Below, piece after piece: positions 1-8,436 of a stretch of DNA of 64,000 nucleotides (its first letter is position 1; every line of letters begins with the position of its first letter). Location: NCBI GenBank assembly GCA_039184335.1, contig JBCDBD010000001.1, forward strand, positions 124,001-188,000, written 5' to 3'. The translations under genes were made by a program, and so were the position numbers. The stretch is from JBCDBD01 sp039184335. Its GTDB lineage: Bacteria > Bacteroidota > Bacteroidia > Flavobacteriales > Flavobacteriaceae. The notes beneath the pieces were generated by a model that was given only the letters and a program-made list of their open reading frames with translations, was not told where the DNA came from and did no database searches.

Positions 1-1162
1 ATAATTCCATTTCCTTCATGGTGCCCATACTTACCCTGCACCAATTTTTGTCCATAAACTCAAAGGCACGCACACCTATTTTTTGTTCCACCATTTTTTC
101 CAAGAAGGTTCTTCCCTCCATTTCAATGGGAAAAATCATAAAACTGGTATGTGAAGCAACATATTCGATACCCATTTTATCCAAGCTTTCATATACGTAC
201 TGCCTACTCTTGGCATTGAGTTCCCTTGACTTGTCGATAAAGGCTATATCATCCATGGCAGCCATGGCCGCATACACTGATGGATAGGAAATTCCCATCC
301 CTCCCCGAGTTATTTTTTGTATTTTACCTAATGTTTTTTCCTGTCCGATGACATACCCCACACGAAGGCCGGCCATGCCATGAATTTTTGAAAAGGTTCG
401 GGCTATGATGATATCTTTACCCTGATTGATTAATGACACCATACTATTTTTTGCCCCATCTTCAAGAAACCACAGATAGGCCTCATCTACAAAGACCGTA
501 ACTTTTTCAGATACCCTTGAACAGAAGTCGAGCAATTCTTCAGTATTGGTTATGGTTGCCGTAGGATTGTTGGGGTTGCAGATATATACAAGTTTAGTGT
601 CTTTATCTATGGCATTTTCCATGGCTTTTAAATCATGTGACCAATCAGCCCTTAAAGGTACTGGTTTCCAGGATCCTCCAGTTGCTTCGGCTACTCTTAT
701 CAATGACATATAGGCCGGATCGGCAGACACGACATTTCCACCATTCATAAAAAGTACCATGGCTGTTTTCTCTAATAGGTCTGAAGAACCTGGGCCCATC
801 ATAATGTTCTTGCTTTTCACCCCTTCAAACACGGCAATTTTGTCTATCAATTGAAAGAGTTCCTTCCAGGCATATCGGTTACCCCCAGCAGCAGCATTTT
901 TGAAAGCCTGTAATGCCATGGGCGAAGGCCCATATGGATTTTCGTTTGCGTTCAATTTGGCTTCCAACATCGGAAAATCCTTAAAATCTTCAGGCAGGTA
1001 CTCCTTAAAGAATGGGCTATAAATTGCGTTCCCCTCTGTATCTAGGTGCAAAGGTGCCCTAGGAGTCTCCCCGAATCCCAAATAAGGAGCTATCATTGCA
1101 CCACTGGCAGTAAGCATCCCTTTTTTTAACCATTCCCTTCTATTCAAGTTTTTTGTGGCCAT
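1..1162 (-). CDS. PLP-dependent aminotransferase, HisC-like, with Tat-type leader (partial)
   Basis: Fold-type I aminotransferase related to histidinol-phosphate aminotransferase. About 387 codons are present and the C-terminus runs off the left edge. Visible are the N-E-N-P-Y-G-P substrate-binding stretch, the C-N-P-N-N-P-T motif, a D-E-A-Y motif and the F-S-K-I-H-G segment near residue 256 that holds the PLP lysine. The N-terminus is unusual: N-R-R-E-W-L-K-K-G followed by a mildly hydrophobic small-residue stretch looks like a twin-arginine signal, so the folded enzyme may be exported with its cofactor. It lies 156 bp downstream of pheS on the same strand. The substrate cannot be told from sequence; a histidine-biosynthesis role is unlikely for an exported protein, but the Tat reading is inference. 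Confidence 0.88.
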   Translation of the reverse strand, partial: MATKNLNRREWLKKGMLTASGAMIAPYLGFGETPRAPLHLDTEGNAIYSPFFKEYLPEDFKDFPMLEAKLNANENPYGPSPMALQAFKNAAAGGNRYAWKELFQLIDKIAVFEGVKSKNIMMGPGSSDLLEKTAMVLFMNGGNVVSADPAYMSLIRVAEATGGSWKPVPLRADWSHDLKAMENAIDKDTKLVYICNPNNPTATITNTEELLDFCSRVSEKVTVFVDEAYLWFLEDGAKNSMVSLINQGKDIIIARTFSKIHGMAGLRVGYVIGQEKTLGKIQKITRGGMGISYPSVYAAMAAMDDIAFIDKSRELNAKSRQYVYESLDKMGIEYVASHTSFMIFPIEMEGRTFLEKMVEQKIGVRAFEFMDKNWCRVSMGTMKEMEL

Positions 1163-1318
1163 GTTTTTATCATTTTTCGAATTAGCCCTTACGACCAAAT
1201 TAAAGGCTGGGGGGCACAATTCCTATGGTAAACCCATAAAAATGAGCCGTTTAAAATAAGAATATCGAAAAAAAAGAGATTAAAAAAGAAAAGCTGTCTA
1301 AAAATGCCCCCAAACCCT

Positions 1319-2338
1319 TTACAGAGCGGCTTTGAACTGTTTTAAAAATCTGATGTCATTTTCGCTCAATAACCGGATATCAGATATTTGGTGCAACAAT
1401 AAGGCAATTCTGTCAATACCCATGCCAAAGGCGAAACCAGAATAGGTTTCAGGATCAATGCCACAATTTTGCAACACACTTGGATCGACCATGCCACAAC
1501 CCATAATTTCAAGCCAGCCCGTCCCCTTGGTCATGCGGTAATCGGTCTCGGTCTCAAGGCCCCAGTATACATCGACTTCTGCACTTGGTTCTGTAAATGG
1601 AAAATAAGAGGGGCGTAGCCTGATTTTTGATTTTCCGAACATTTCAGAGGTGAAATATTGTAGTGTCTGTTTTAAATCGGCGAACGATACGTTCTTATCA
1701 ACATATAGCCCTTCAACCTGATGAAAAAAACAGTGCGAACGTGCAGAAATGGCCTCATTACGGTATACTCTACCAGGAGAAATGGTCCGTATCGGGGGTT
1801 CATGGTTCTCCATATAGCGCACTTGAACCGATGAAGTATGCGTTCGCAATAAGATATCAGGATCTTTCTGGATGAAAAAAGTATCTTGCATGTCACGTGC
1901 CGGATGATGTTCGGGAAGGTTCAGTGCCGTGAAGTTATGCCAGTCGTCTTCAATTTCCGGACCTTCAGAAACATTGAACCCTATTCGAGCAAAAATATCG
2001 ACAATTTGATTTTTGACAATAGAAATTGGATGTCTGGCACCAATTTCAATAGCTTCACCAGGGCGGGTCAGATCACCATATTTGCCAACGGTTTCGGTCT
2101 GATCTTCCAAAGCGGCTTTGAGCGTATTCACTTTTTGAGCTGCCAAGTTCTTCAATTGGTTGATATGCTGGCCGAAATCCTTCTTTTGTTCGTTGGGAAT
2201 GTTCTTGAATTCAGCAAAAAATTGATTGAGAAGCCCTTTTTTTCCTAAATACTTAATGCGAAAGGCTTCTATCCCATCTTTAGAATCTGAGGAGAATTCT
2301 TCAACCTCTTTTAAATGTTTCTTTAGCGTTTCAATCAT
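1319..2338 (-). CDS. pheS: Phenylalanine--tRNA ligase alpha subunit
   Basis: Catalytic subunit of the (alpha-beta)2 class II enzyme that charges tRNA-Phe in the cytoplasm. The N-terminal coiled-coil arm (about residues 1-85) is followed by the class II core with motif 2 (G-R-V-Y-R-N-E then S-H-C-F-F-H-Q-V-E-G) and motif 3 (G-F-A-F-G-M-G-I-D-R) near the C-terminus. The 339-residue length is normal for the family. The ATG at 2338 was chosen because it starts M-I-E-T-L-K-K-H-L, the usual N-terminus, and sits 8 bp inside the end of the upstream gene; a longer frame to 2395 would add a non-conserved leader. pheT is not adjacent, which is common in Bacteroidota. Confidence 0.96.
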   Translation of the reverse strand: MIETLKKHLKEVEEFSSDSKDGIEAFRIKYLGKKGLLNQFFAEFKNIPNEQKKDFGQHINQLKNLAAQKVNTLKAALEDQTETVGKYGDLTRPGEAIEIGARHPISIVKNQIVDIFARIGFNVSEGPEIEDDWHNFTALNLPEHHPARDMQDTFFIQKDPDILLRTHTSSVQVRYMENHEPPIRTISPGRVYRNEAISARSHCFFHQVEGLYVDKNVSFADLKQTLQYFTSEMFGKSKIRLRPSYFPFTEPSAEVDVYWGLETETDYRMTKGTGWLEIMGCGMVDPSVLQNCGIDPETYSGFAFGMGIDRIALLLHQISDIRLLSENDIRFLKQFKAAL

Positions 2339-3023
2339 TGGTGCTTGCATTAGCGGCAGACAAATGTAGTAAATTGTCCTTGAAAACATAGGCAATCAAA
2401 AAGTGTACTGAGGTGCCCCCTAAAAGGTGCCACAACCAATGCGTGCCCATACGGAGCAGGGTTTGGTGCAGGTCAATCGTTCTAAAATAGATAGCAAGCC
2501 CAAAAACCAAGAAGGCCGTTACGACCAGACCGATGTTCTTTCCTTCTGTTCTGATCAGATACCAAGAGAGCGGAAAAAGAATTGTAAAAGCGGTGATGAC
2601 GTAGCCCAGCGATATCTGCATTCCTTGAGGCATAGGTAACAGCCGAAACAAAAATGAGGTGCCAAGAAGAACAAATATGAATACAGTGCGCTGCCACCAA
2701 CCTTTTACCAATTTACAGATCAAATAAATGACCAAAGCGAAACACAAGAGCATGATGGGCATCCAATCCAATAAAAGCCATATTTCTGCACTTCTCGTGG
2801 CATGGTACAAGCTTCCGCCAACATAGCTTACAAATATTATTGGGAGTACCCCAGCCAAAAAATAATGTGACCGGTAATTAGGGTATACCCTAATGCCCCA
2901 GTAAATCAAAATGGCCAAAAAGATAAGGTTGCTGTATGTGTTCCAAGGCTCTACAGGAAAACGGCCCGCTACGGTTTCAAGATAAATTGGATCCGAATCG
3001 TTTAGGAACTTCATAGGTACCAT
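2331..3023 (-). CDS. Ceramidase-family (CREST) integral membrane hydrolase
   Basis: About seven membrane segments in 230 residues. The residues typical of alkaline ceramidase-like CREST hydrolases are in order: E-P-W-N-T-Y-S-N near residues 25-32, G-G-S-L-Y-H at 69-74, D86 in the third helix region, and H195/H199 in a late helix. The serine, histidine and aspartate set is the likely zinc-binding and catalytic group of this superfamily. Flavobacteria make sphingolipids or sulfonolipids, so an amide-lipid substrate is plausible but unproven. The gene starts 8 bp after the upstream sulP and overlaps pheS by 8 bp, which implies co-transcription. An alternative ATG lies at 3014. Confidence 0.8.
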   Translation of the reverse strand: MVPMKFLNDSDPIYLETVAGRFPVEPWNTYSNLIFLAILIYWGIRVYPNYRSHYFLAGVLPIIFVSYVGGSLYHATRSAEIWLLLDWMPIMLLCFALVIYLICKLVKGWWQRTVFIFVLLGTSFLFRLLPMPQGMQISLGYVITAFTILFPLSWYLIRTEGKNIGLVVTAFLVFGLAIYFRTIDLHQTLLRMGTHWLWHLLGGTSVHFLIAYVFKDNLLHLSAANASTND

Positions 3024-3031
3024 AAGTAAAT

Positions 3032-4903
3032 TTAGGCAGCTGTTTTAGCTTTGATGTTGTTCTTGATCCAAACCACACAAGATTGAAAGTCTTTGAAAAT
3101 ATGTTCTTCAGGAATAAGCCCAGGAATAATATCAATGCGTTCCATCATATATTTGGGCTGATCAAGGATATCAACAAGTAAAACATAAATCCCCTTCTTT
3201 TTTAAATCGACCAACACATCTTCCATGGCATAAAGACCTGATTGGTCCATGTACTGCATTCGGCCCATTCGAATGATTACAGAAGATGCAGTAGCGGGAA
3301 TTTGGTCGGCCAATTGCTGAAATTCACTAGTGGACCCAAAGAACAAAGGCCCTTTGATATGTTTGATGAAAACATCTTCTTTCAGGTTTTTTGGGAAGTC
3401 TTTTTCATCGGCCCAAGCCTTTTCTTTGAACAATGTTTTCACATCAGACCGCTGTGCCGTCAAATCGCCCATTTTTTTCATGAACATCAAAGAGGCAATG
3501 ACCAATCCGATACCTACTGCATAGACAAGGTTCCAAATGGACGACAGTACCAAAACAGTCAACATGATAATGACCTCAGAACTTAATCGCAAAGGCCCGA
3601 ACGTAATGTCTTTTGGCAAAAAAGGGATGGCTTTCAACCCTTTATAATCCATAACACCGATACCTACCGTTACCAAGATACCGGCCAATACCGCTGCGGG
3701 AATCTGTGAAGCTACTGGTCCCAGTGCAAGAAGGATGATCAGCAAAAGCAAACCTGCTGTCATTCCTGATAAGCGGGTTTTTCCACCAGAATTGATATTG
3801 ACCACAGTTCTGATAGTGGCCCCTGCCCCGGGAATTCCTCCGAACAAAGCTGCGATGCTGTTACCTATCCCTTGCCCTACCAGTTCTTTGTTGGGCTTGT
3901 GCTTTGTCTGGGTCATGTTGTCAGCTACAACCGAGGTCAATAACGAATCAATGGCCCCTAAAAGTGCCAAAGTAAATGCCGTAAAGATATAAGGGGATAT
4001 CTGACTGAACTTGAATTCTGTGAAGATACGTAATTGTGGTATTGGCAATCCTTCAGGTATTTTCTCGATGGGGCGGTAATCCAATCCAAAGCCAAAGGCA
4101 ATACCTGATACTAAAATCAAGGCCACTAGGGTACTTGGTATTGCAGTAGTTATTTTTTTAAATCCGTAAATAATGATGATAGTGGCCAATGCCAATGCCA
4201 ATTCCAACCAATTAACGCTTTGTAAGGCTCGGGGAAGCACTTTAAAAGTTCCTACTACGCCCGATGCATCTTTGGCAGCTAGGATTTTCGCTCCTTTTTG
4301 AACATCGGTGGGCGTAATTTGCTCTGCCCTTATTATCGTTTCTTCAAAATCTTGCAAGACCAAAATGCCCTCTCCAGCTTCTTCTTTGAGGATATTTTCA
4401 AGTATTTCTTCCTCAGCATTGGCCATATATCGATTGACATAATCCACATCTTCTTTAGGGTAGTATCCAATAGCGGGCAGTATTTGTGTTACTAATATGA
4501 TGACCCCGATGGCGGTCATGAATCCTGATACCACCGGATATGGAATGTATTTGATATACTTGCCCACCCCGATCAGGCCAAGACCAATCTGCATTAAACC
4601 AGCTAAAAAGAACACTGCGAGAATAATAGGCAATGCTTTGCCGACATCACCATCATGAACCGCTAAAATAGCGGCGATAACCACCATACTTACGGCGGTC
4701 ATCGGTGCAGTTGGGCCTGATATCTGTGTATTGGTGCCCCCAAAGAGCGCAGCGAAGAAACTAATGAAAATTGCACCATATAGGCCAGCACTTGGGCCCA
4801 GGCCTGAGCTGACCCCAAAAGCCAGTGCTAGAGGCAATGCGACAATACCTGCGGTAAGTCCACCGAACAGGTCTCCTCTAAAATGATAAAAAAAACCTTT
4901 CAT
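3032..4903 (-). CDS. SulP-family anion transporter with STAS domain and a large acidic insert
   Basis: SLC26/SulP inner-membrane anion transporter of 623 residues. It has the usual N-terminal signature (D-L-x-G-G-L-T-A-G-I-V-A-L-P) and a C-terminal STAS domain from about residue 505. Residues about 148-228 form a long, acidic, soluble insertion between membrane segments that the neighbouring SulP (5653-7233) lacks; it is the oddest feature here. The gene follows the carbonic anhydrase after 113 bp and precedes the ceramidase gene by 8 bp. The carbonic anhydrase nearby suggests bicarbonate as substrate, but sulfate and other anions remain possible because family membership does not fix substrate. 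Confidence 0.9.
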   Translation of the reverse strand: MKGFFYHFRGDLFGGLTAGIVALPLALAFGVSSGLGPSAGLYGAIFISFFAALFGGTNTQISGPTAPMTAVSMVVIAAILAVHDGDVGKALPIILAVFFLAGLMQIGLGLIGVGKYIKYIPYPVVSGFMTAIGVIILVTQILPAIGYYPKEDVDYVNRYMANAEEEILENILKEEAGEGILVLQDFEETIIRAEQITPTDVQKGAKILAAKDASGVVGTFKVLPRALQSVNWLELALALATIIIIYGFKKITTAIPSTLVALILVSGIAFGFGLDYRPIEKIPEGLPIPQLRIFTEFKFSQISPYIFTAFTLALLGAIDSLLTSVVADNMTQTKHKPNKELVGQGIGNSIAALFGGIPGAGATIRTVVNINSGGKTRLSGMTAGLLLLIILLALGPVASQIPAAVLAGILVTVGIGVMDYKGLKAIPFLPKDITFGPLRLSSEVIIMLTVLVLSSIWNLVYAVGIGLVIASLMFMKKMGDLTAQRSDVKTLFKEKAWADEKDFPKNLKEDVFIKHIKGPLFFGSTSEFQQLADQIPATASSVIIRMGRMQYMDQSGLYAMEDVLVDLKKKGIYVLLVDILDQPKYMMERIDIIPGLIPEEHIFKDFQSCVVWIKNNIKAKTAA

Positions 4904-5016
4904 AGAGTCGGCTGTAGTAATATTTTCAAGATACTTATTTTAGTATAAGAAAAAAGGGTCAATGAAATGTTGAACACCGACCTCAACGCTATATCACGAT
5001 TGCAAATATGGCACAA

Positions 5017-5643
5017 CTATATAAAATGGATTTTTCCATCAGAAATATCATACATAGCCCCAACAATCATAATTTCTTGATTTTCTTCCATTTCTTTCAA
5101 AACAGGGCTTAGGTTTCTGATGTTTTCTATGGTAAGCTGTACATTTTTTTCAGCTACAGCATTTACAAAACCTAGATTTTTTGAATTTCTCTGTGATTCT
5201 TCCACGGGATCGGTGACAGCATGTACAGCAGGTTTTATCTTATCGAGTAGCACGGTAAGATTTCCCATCTTGGCATTATCACAGGCTCCTTTGACTGCAC
5301 CACAACTGGTATGGCCCAAAACAACAATGACTTTGGTACCTGCTAACTTACAGGCGAATTCCATACTGCCAAGAATGTCTTCGTTAACAATGTTGCCGGC
5401 GACCCTGGCGCTGAAAATATCACCGACACCTTGGTCAAATATCAATTCGGCCGAAACACGTGAATCAATACAACTTAGTATGGTAGCAAAAGGGAATTGG
5501 CCATGGGTCGTTTCTTCAACTTGCCTCAAGAGGTCTCTATCTACCTTCTTGTTGGCCATAAATCGCTGATTGCCTTCTTTTAACAGTTCCAATGCCGTTG
5601 ATGGAGTCAAGGCTGCTTGGGTTTCTTTTGTATGTGTCACCAT
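5017..5643 (-). CDS. Beta-class carbonic anhydrase
   Basis: Zinc enzyme interconverting CO2 and bicarbonate, 208 residues. The zinc ligands are visible as C58, H111 and C114 (C-I-D-S-R and H-T-S-C-G-A), with the D60-R62 dyad typical of the beta class. There is no clear signal peptide, so it is predicted cytoplasmic. It starts 9 bp after the end of a sulP gene and is followed 113 bp later by a second sulP. The arrangement matches known SulP-carbonic anhydrase pairings in marine bacteria and points to bicarbonate uptake for anaplerotic carboxylation or pH control; that role is inference. Confidence 0.95.
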   Translation of the reverse strand: MVTHTKETQAALTPSTALELLKEGNQRFMANKKVDRDLLRQVEETTHGQFPFATILSCIDSRVSAELIFDQGVGDIFSARVAGNIVNEDILGSMEFACKLAGTKVIVVLGHTSCGAVKGACDNAKMGNLTVLLDKIKPAVHAVTDPVEESQRNSKNLGFVNAVAEKNVQLTIENIRNLSPVLKEMEENQEIMIVGAMYDISDGKIHFI

Positions 5644-5652
5644 TATTGTTTT

Positions 5653-7233
5653 TTATACTGATTTTGGTCTTAGTTTAAAGAATTTGATATAACTATCTGG
5701 ATTTTCCACTTCACCGCGCTCTGATATCAGCTTGATATCAATATTCCTATTTCTTGCTTTTTCTGAAAAATCTTCTAGAATCTCTATGATATCGTTGTCA
5801 AGATATCTCGTTTTACTGACATCCAATTCAAGATACGAATCTTTTGGGATACTATCGAGTTCCTTCAATATGGCACCTTTGTTGAAAAAGGTAACTTCTT
5901 CGGCCAGTGTCATTTTGATTTTATGCTTTCCATTGCTTTTGTCCTCTATATGCAAAAAATGGGAGTTTTGATAGCTTTTGATCAAGATGACCACAATACC
6001 GACCGCAAGGCCCAGTCCGATACCGACAAGCAAATCGGTAAAAATGATACCCACAACGGTTACGGTAAATGGAATGAACTGTTTCCAGCCTAAATCATAC
6101 ATTTTTTTGAAAAGGGCAGGTTTGGCGAGTTTGTAGCCCACAATAAAGAGTACTGCCGCTAAAACAGATAGGGGAATCATGTTCAGCAATCGCGGAATGA
6201 GCATTACAGAGATCAAGAGAAAAAAGCCATGGATTATAGCGGACAGTTTTGTACGGCCACCAGATTGTATATTTGCCGAACTACGCACGATGACCTGGGT
6301 AATAGGAAGCCCACCTATCATTCCAGAAAGCACGTTGCCCGTACCTTGGGCCAATAATTCACGGTTTGTCGGGGTAACTCTTTTTCTAGGATCTAATTTA
6401 TCGGTGGCTTCAACACATAGTAGGGTTTCAAGGCTTGCCACCAGGGCAATGGTGAAGGCCGTAATCCATATTTGAGGATTGCTTATCTGTCCAAAATTCG
6501 GAAAGCTGAACTGCCCGAAAAAGGAGGCAGCATCTTCAGGAATGGGAACATTTACCAATTGTTTCGAAGCAATGGCCAAGGTTTCATGGTCTTTTGTGAA
6601 TACAAAAAACAAGATGCCAACGATTACCGCTACCAGGGGCCCCTGGACCAGCTGAAATATTTTTGCCTTTTTGGTAAGTACCCTATCCCAAAGCACTAAA
6701 ATAAAAAGTCCGATAATAGCGATGATGGTTGAACCTGGACTGATGTAATTCAATGAATTGAAGATTTCTGAAAAGGTGTTTTCACCATCAACTTGAAAAA
6801 AGGCAAAATCCCCTTCTGGGTCTGCATCATAGCCAAAGAAATGTGGAATTTGCTTTAAAATGATAATAATACCAATTCCGGTAAGCATTCCCTTGATTAC
6901 AGATGAAGGAAAATAGTATCCTATAATACCGGCTTTGAGAACACCGAAGAGCAATTGAATCATCCCTCCAAGCACTACGGCCAAAAGAAAGTTTTGATAG
7001 CCACCCAAAGTGCCAATTGCCGTCAATACTATGGCGGCAAGGCCAGCAGCCGGTCCACTGACACCAATCTGTGAACCACTTAAAGCACCTACAACGATAC
7101 CACCGACAATTCCAGCGATCAAACCAGAAAAAAGGGGAGCTCCACTGGCCAGTGCAATACCCAAACACAAGGGCAGGGCCACAAAAAACACAACAATACT
7201 AGCTGGTAAGTCGCTTTTGATATACTTGAACAT
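5653..7233 (-). CDS. SulP-family anion transporter next to carbonic anhydrase
   Basis: A 526-residue SulP/SLC26 membrane transporter. The core is D-L-P-A-S-I-V-V-F-F-V-A-L-P-L-C-L-G-I-A at the N-terminus, followed by G-S-Q-I-G-V-S-G-P-A-A-G, and it has roughly 10-12 hydrophobic segments. A short, divergent STAS-like region occupies about the last 100 residues. It is the first gene of a leftward group with the carbonic anhydrase 9 bp behind it, so bicarbonate transport is the best guess. It lacks the acidic insert of the 3032-4903 paralogue and is clearly a separate lineage rather than a recent duplicate. Confidence 0.92.
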   Translation of the reverse strand: MFKYIKSDLPASIVVFFVALPLCLGIALASGAPLFSGLIAGIVGGIVVGALSGSQIGVSGPAAGLAAIVLTAIGTLGGYQNFLLAVVLGGMIQLLFGVLKAGIIGYYFPSSVIKGMLTGIGIIIILKQIPHFFGYDADPEGDFAFFQVDGENTFSEIFNSLNYISPGSTIIAIIGLFILVLWDRVLTKKAKIFQLVQGPLVAVIVGILFFVFTKDHETLAIASKQLVNVPIPEDAASFFGQFSFPNFGQISNPQIWITAFTIALVASLETLLCVEATDKLDPRKRVTPTNRELLAQGTGNVLSGMIGGLPITQVIVRSSANIQSGGRTKLSAIIHGFFLLISVMLIPRLLNMIPLSVLAAVLFIVGYKLAKPALFKKMYDLGWKQFIPFTVTVVGIIFTDLLVGIGLGLAVGIVVILIKSYQNSHFLHIEDKSNGKHKIKMTLAEEVTFFNKGAILKELDSIPKDSYLELDVSKTRYLDNDIIEILEDFSEKARNRNIDIKLISERGEVENPDSYIKFFKLRPKSV

Positions 7234-7304
7234 ATGAATTTATTTAGAATTGAGTTTGTTTATATATAAAGGTTATTTGAGAAGAGATGGATGATGACGA
7301 AGGG

Positions 7305-7610
7305 TTATGCCATCTTTTCTGGAGGGGGTAAGTTGATGTCAAGCGTGAAATTGGAAATGGAAGGGATATATAAAGGCTTTTCTTTCTGTGTGTAGGTCCG
7401 AAGAAAATTTGCTGTGCTGCAAAAAGAATCGATAAAAAAGGTTTCGGCCTCAAATTTTTTTTCGACCTCTTTGCTCTTTTTCTCCTCATCACCGGATTCT
7501 ATGGCGATAACCTCATGTTTGGTATTGCATATCATCGACGCAACGGGAGGACCTAAAATCGATAAAATAAGTAAAAAAGAAATGGTAATGAAGGCAACAG
7601 ACCTTAACAT
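7305..7610 (-). CDS. Small exported protein of unknown function
   Basis: 101 residues, not recognised. An N-terminal hydrophobic stretch (residues about 5-25) looks like a signal peptide or membrane anchor. Next comes a charged Glu/Lys-rich segment (about 40-56) and a C-terminal part ending in a proline-rich L-P-P-P-E. There are two cysteines, one just after the hydrophobic segment and one in the middle. It stands alone on the minus strand, 71 bp before the sulP gene and 58 bp after batE, so it could belong to either transcript or have its own promoter. Codon use looks like that of its neighbours. No function is assigned. Confidence 0.6.
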   Translation of the reverse strand: MLRSVAFITISFLLILSILGPPVASMICNTKHEVIAIESGDEEKKSKEVEKKFEAETFFIDSFCSTANFLRTYTQKEKPLYIPSISNFTLDINLPPPEKMA

Positions 7611-7668
7611 TTTATTACATTTTGGACTAAAATAAGTGTAATTGTTGAAGGATTTTGTTAAATGTGCT

Positions 7669-8436
7669 TTAAAAGTCCTTCAGCAGCTTGAGATTTTCTG
7701 ACGACAACCACCCTGTTTGACCATCTGCAATCTTGATTTTTTTCCAGTTTTCTAAATTTTCCAACACATTGACTTTTGTGCCTTCATGCAGTGTAAATAT
7801 TTTTTCACTTCTTTCATTAGGCTCAGAATTTACAGATACCTCGCTTGCAAATATGATTGCCGGATTGTTTTTTTTATGGTTTTCATATTGCAAATAGGCA
7901 AAACAAACAGCGAAAATACCGAGCATCAAGACAAGTATGCTTGAAATGAATGCCATACGTTTTTGGGAGGCTGAACGCGCAAAAAAATAAAGTAGGTAGG
8001 CCAATACAAAAAGTATGGAGAGTGCTATCGCGAAATATGCCCATTGATCAAATGAGAATAGGTTAATGGTATTTGCATAGGTCTTTGCCAATGCAGTTTT
8101 GGGCATTTCTTCTATGGCATCTAACCTCATATTTTGTGCATAACCTAAATTGTTTCGGGTTTCTGTATCGTTCGGTTTTAGCAATAATGCTTTTTCGTAA
8201 TAGTAGATACTTGGCCCAATTTCATCCAATTTGTAGTAAGCGTTGCCCAGATTAAAATAAAGACTGGCAGAATGTTGCCCATTTTCAATGATGTTTTGAT
8301 AATACGATATGGCTTTTTCATAATCTCCACTGTTGTATGCTTCAGTAGCACGATTGAACAGCACATTGTTCTGTGCATATGATCCAAAATAGCACAGTAA
8401 GAGGATGAAGGTGAATATCTTTTTGTGTAGGGTCAT
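7669..8436 (-). CDS. batE: BatE: TPR and SH3-domain aerotolerance protein
   Basis: Last gene of the Bat operon, 255 residues. It has a signal peptide (cleavage near A-Q, residue 21), two to three TPR repeats (about 25-115), two membrane helices near residues 131-153 and 163-182, and a C-terminal bacterial SH3 domain ending with the usual G-W-L motif. It probably acts at the periplasmic face with BatA-D. Bat genes were linked to oxygen tolerance in Bacteroides fragilis and to stress and cell-shape effects elsewhere, but the biochemical role is unknown. The ATG overlaps the batD stop by 4 bp, so translation is probably coupled. Confidence 0.92.
   Translation of the reverse strand: MTLHKKIFTFILLLCYFGSYAQNNVLFNRATEAYNSGDYEKAISYYQNIIENGQHSASLYFNLGNAYYKLDEIGPSIYYYEKALLLKPNDTETRNNLGYAQNMRLDAIEEMPKTALAKTYANTINLFSFDQWAYFAIALSILFVLAYLLYFFARSASQKRMAFISSILVLMLGIFAVCFAYLQYENHKKNNPAIIFASEVSVNSEPNERSEKIFTLHEGTKVNVLENLENWKKIKIADGQTGWLSSENLKLLKDF

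Noticed and set aside
2339..2395. Longer PheS start at 2395
   Set aside because: The added residues are hydrophobic and not conserved, and lie inside the upstream ceramidase gene; the ATG at 2338 fits the family.
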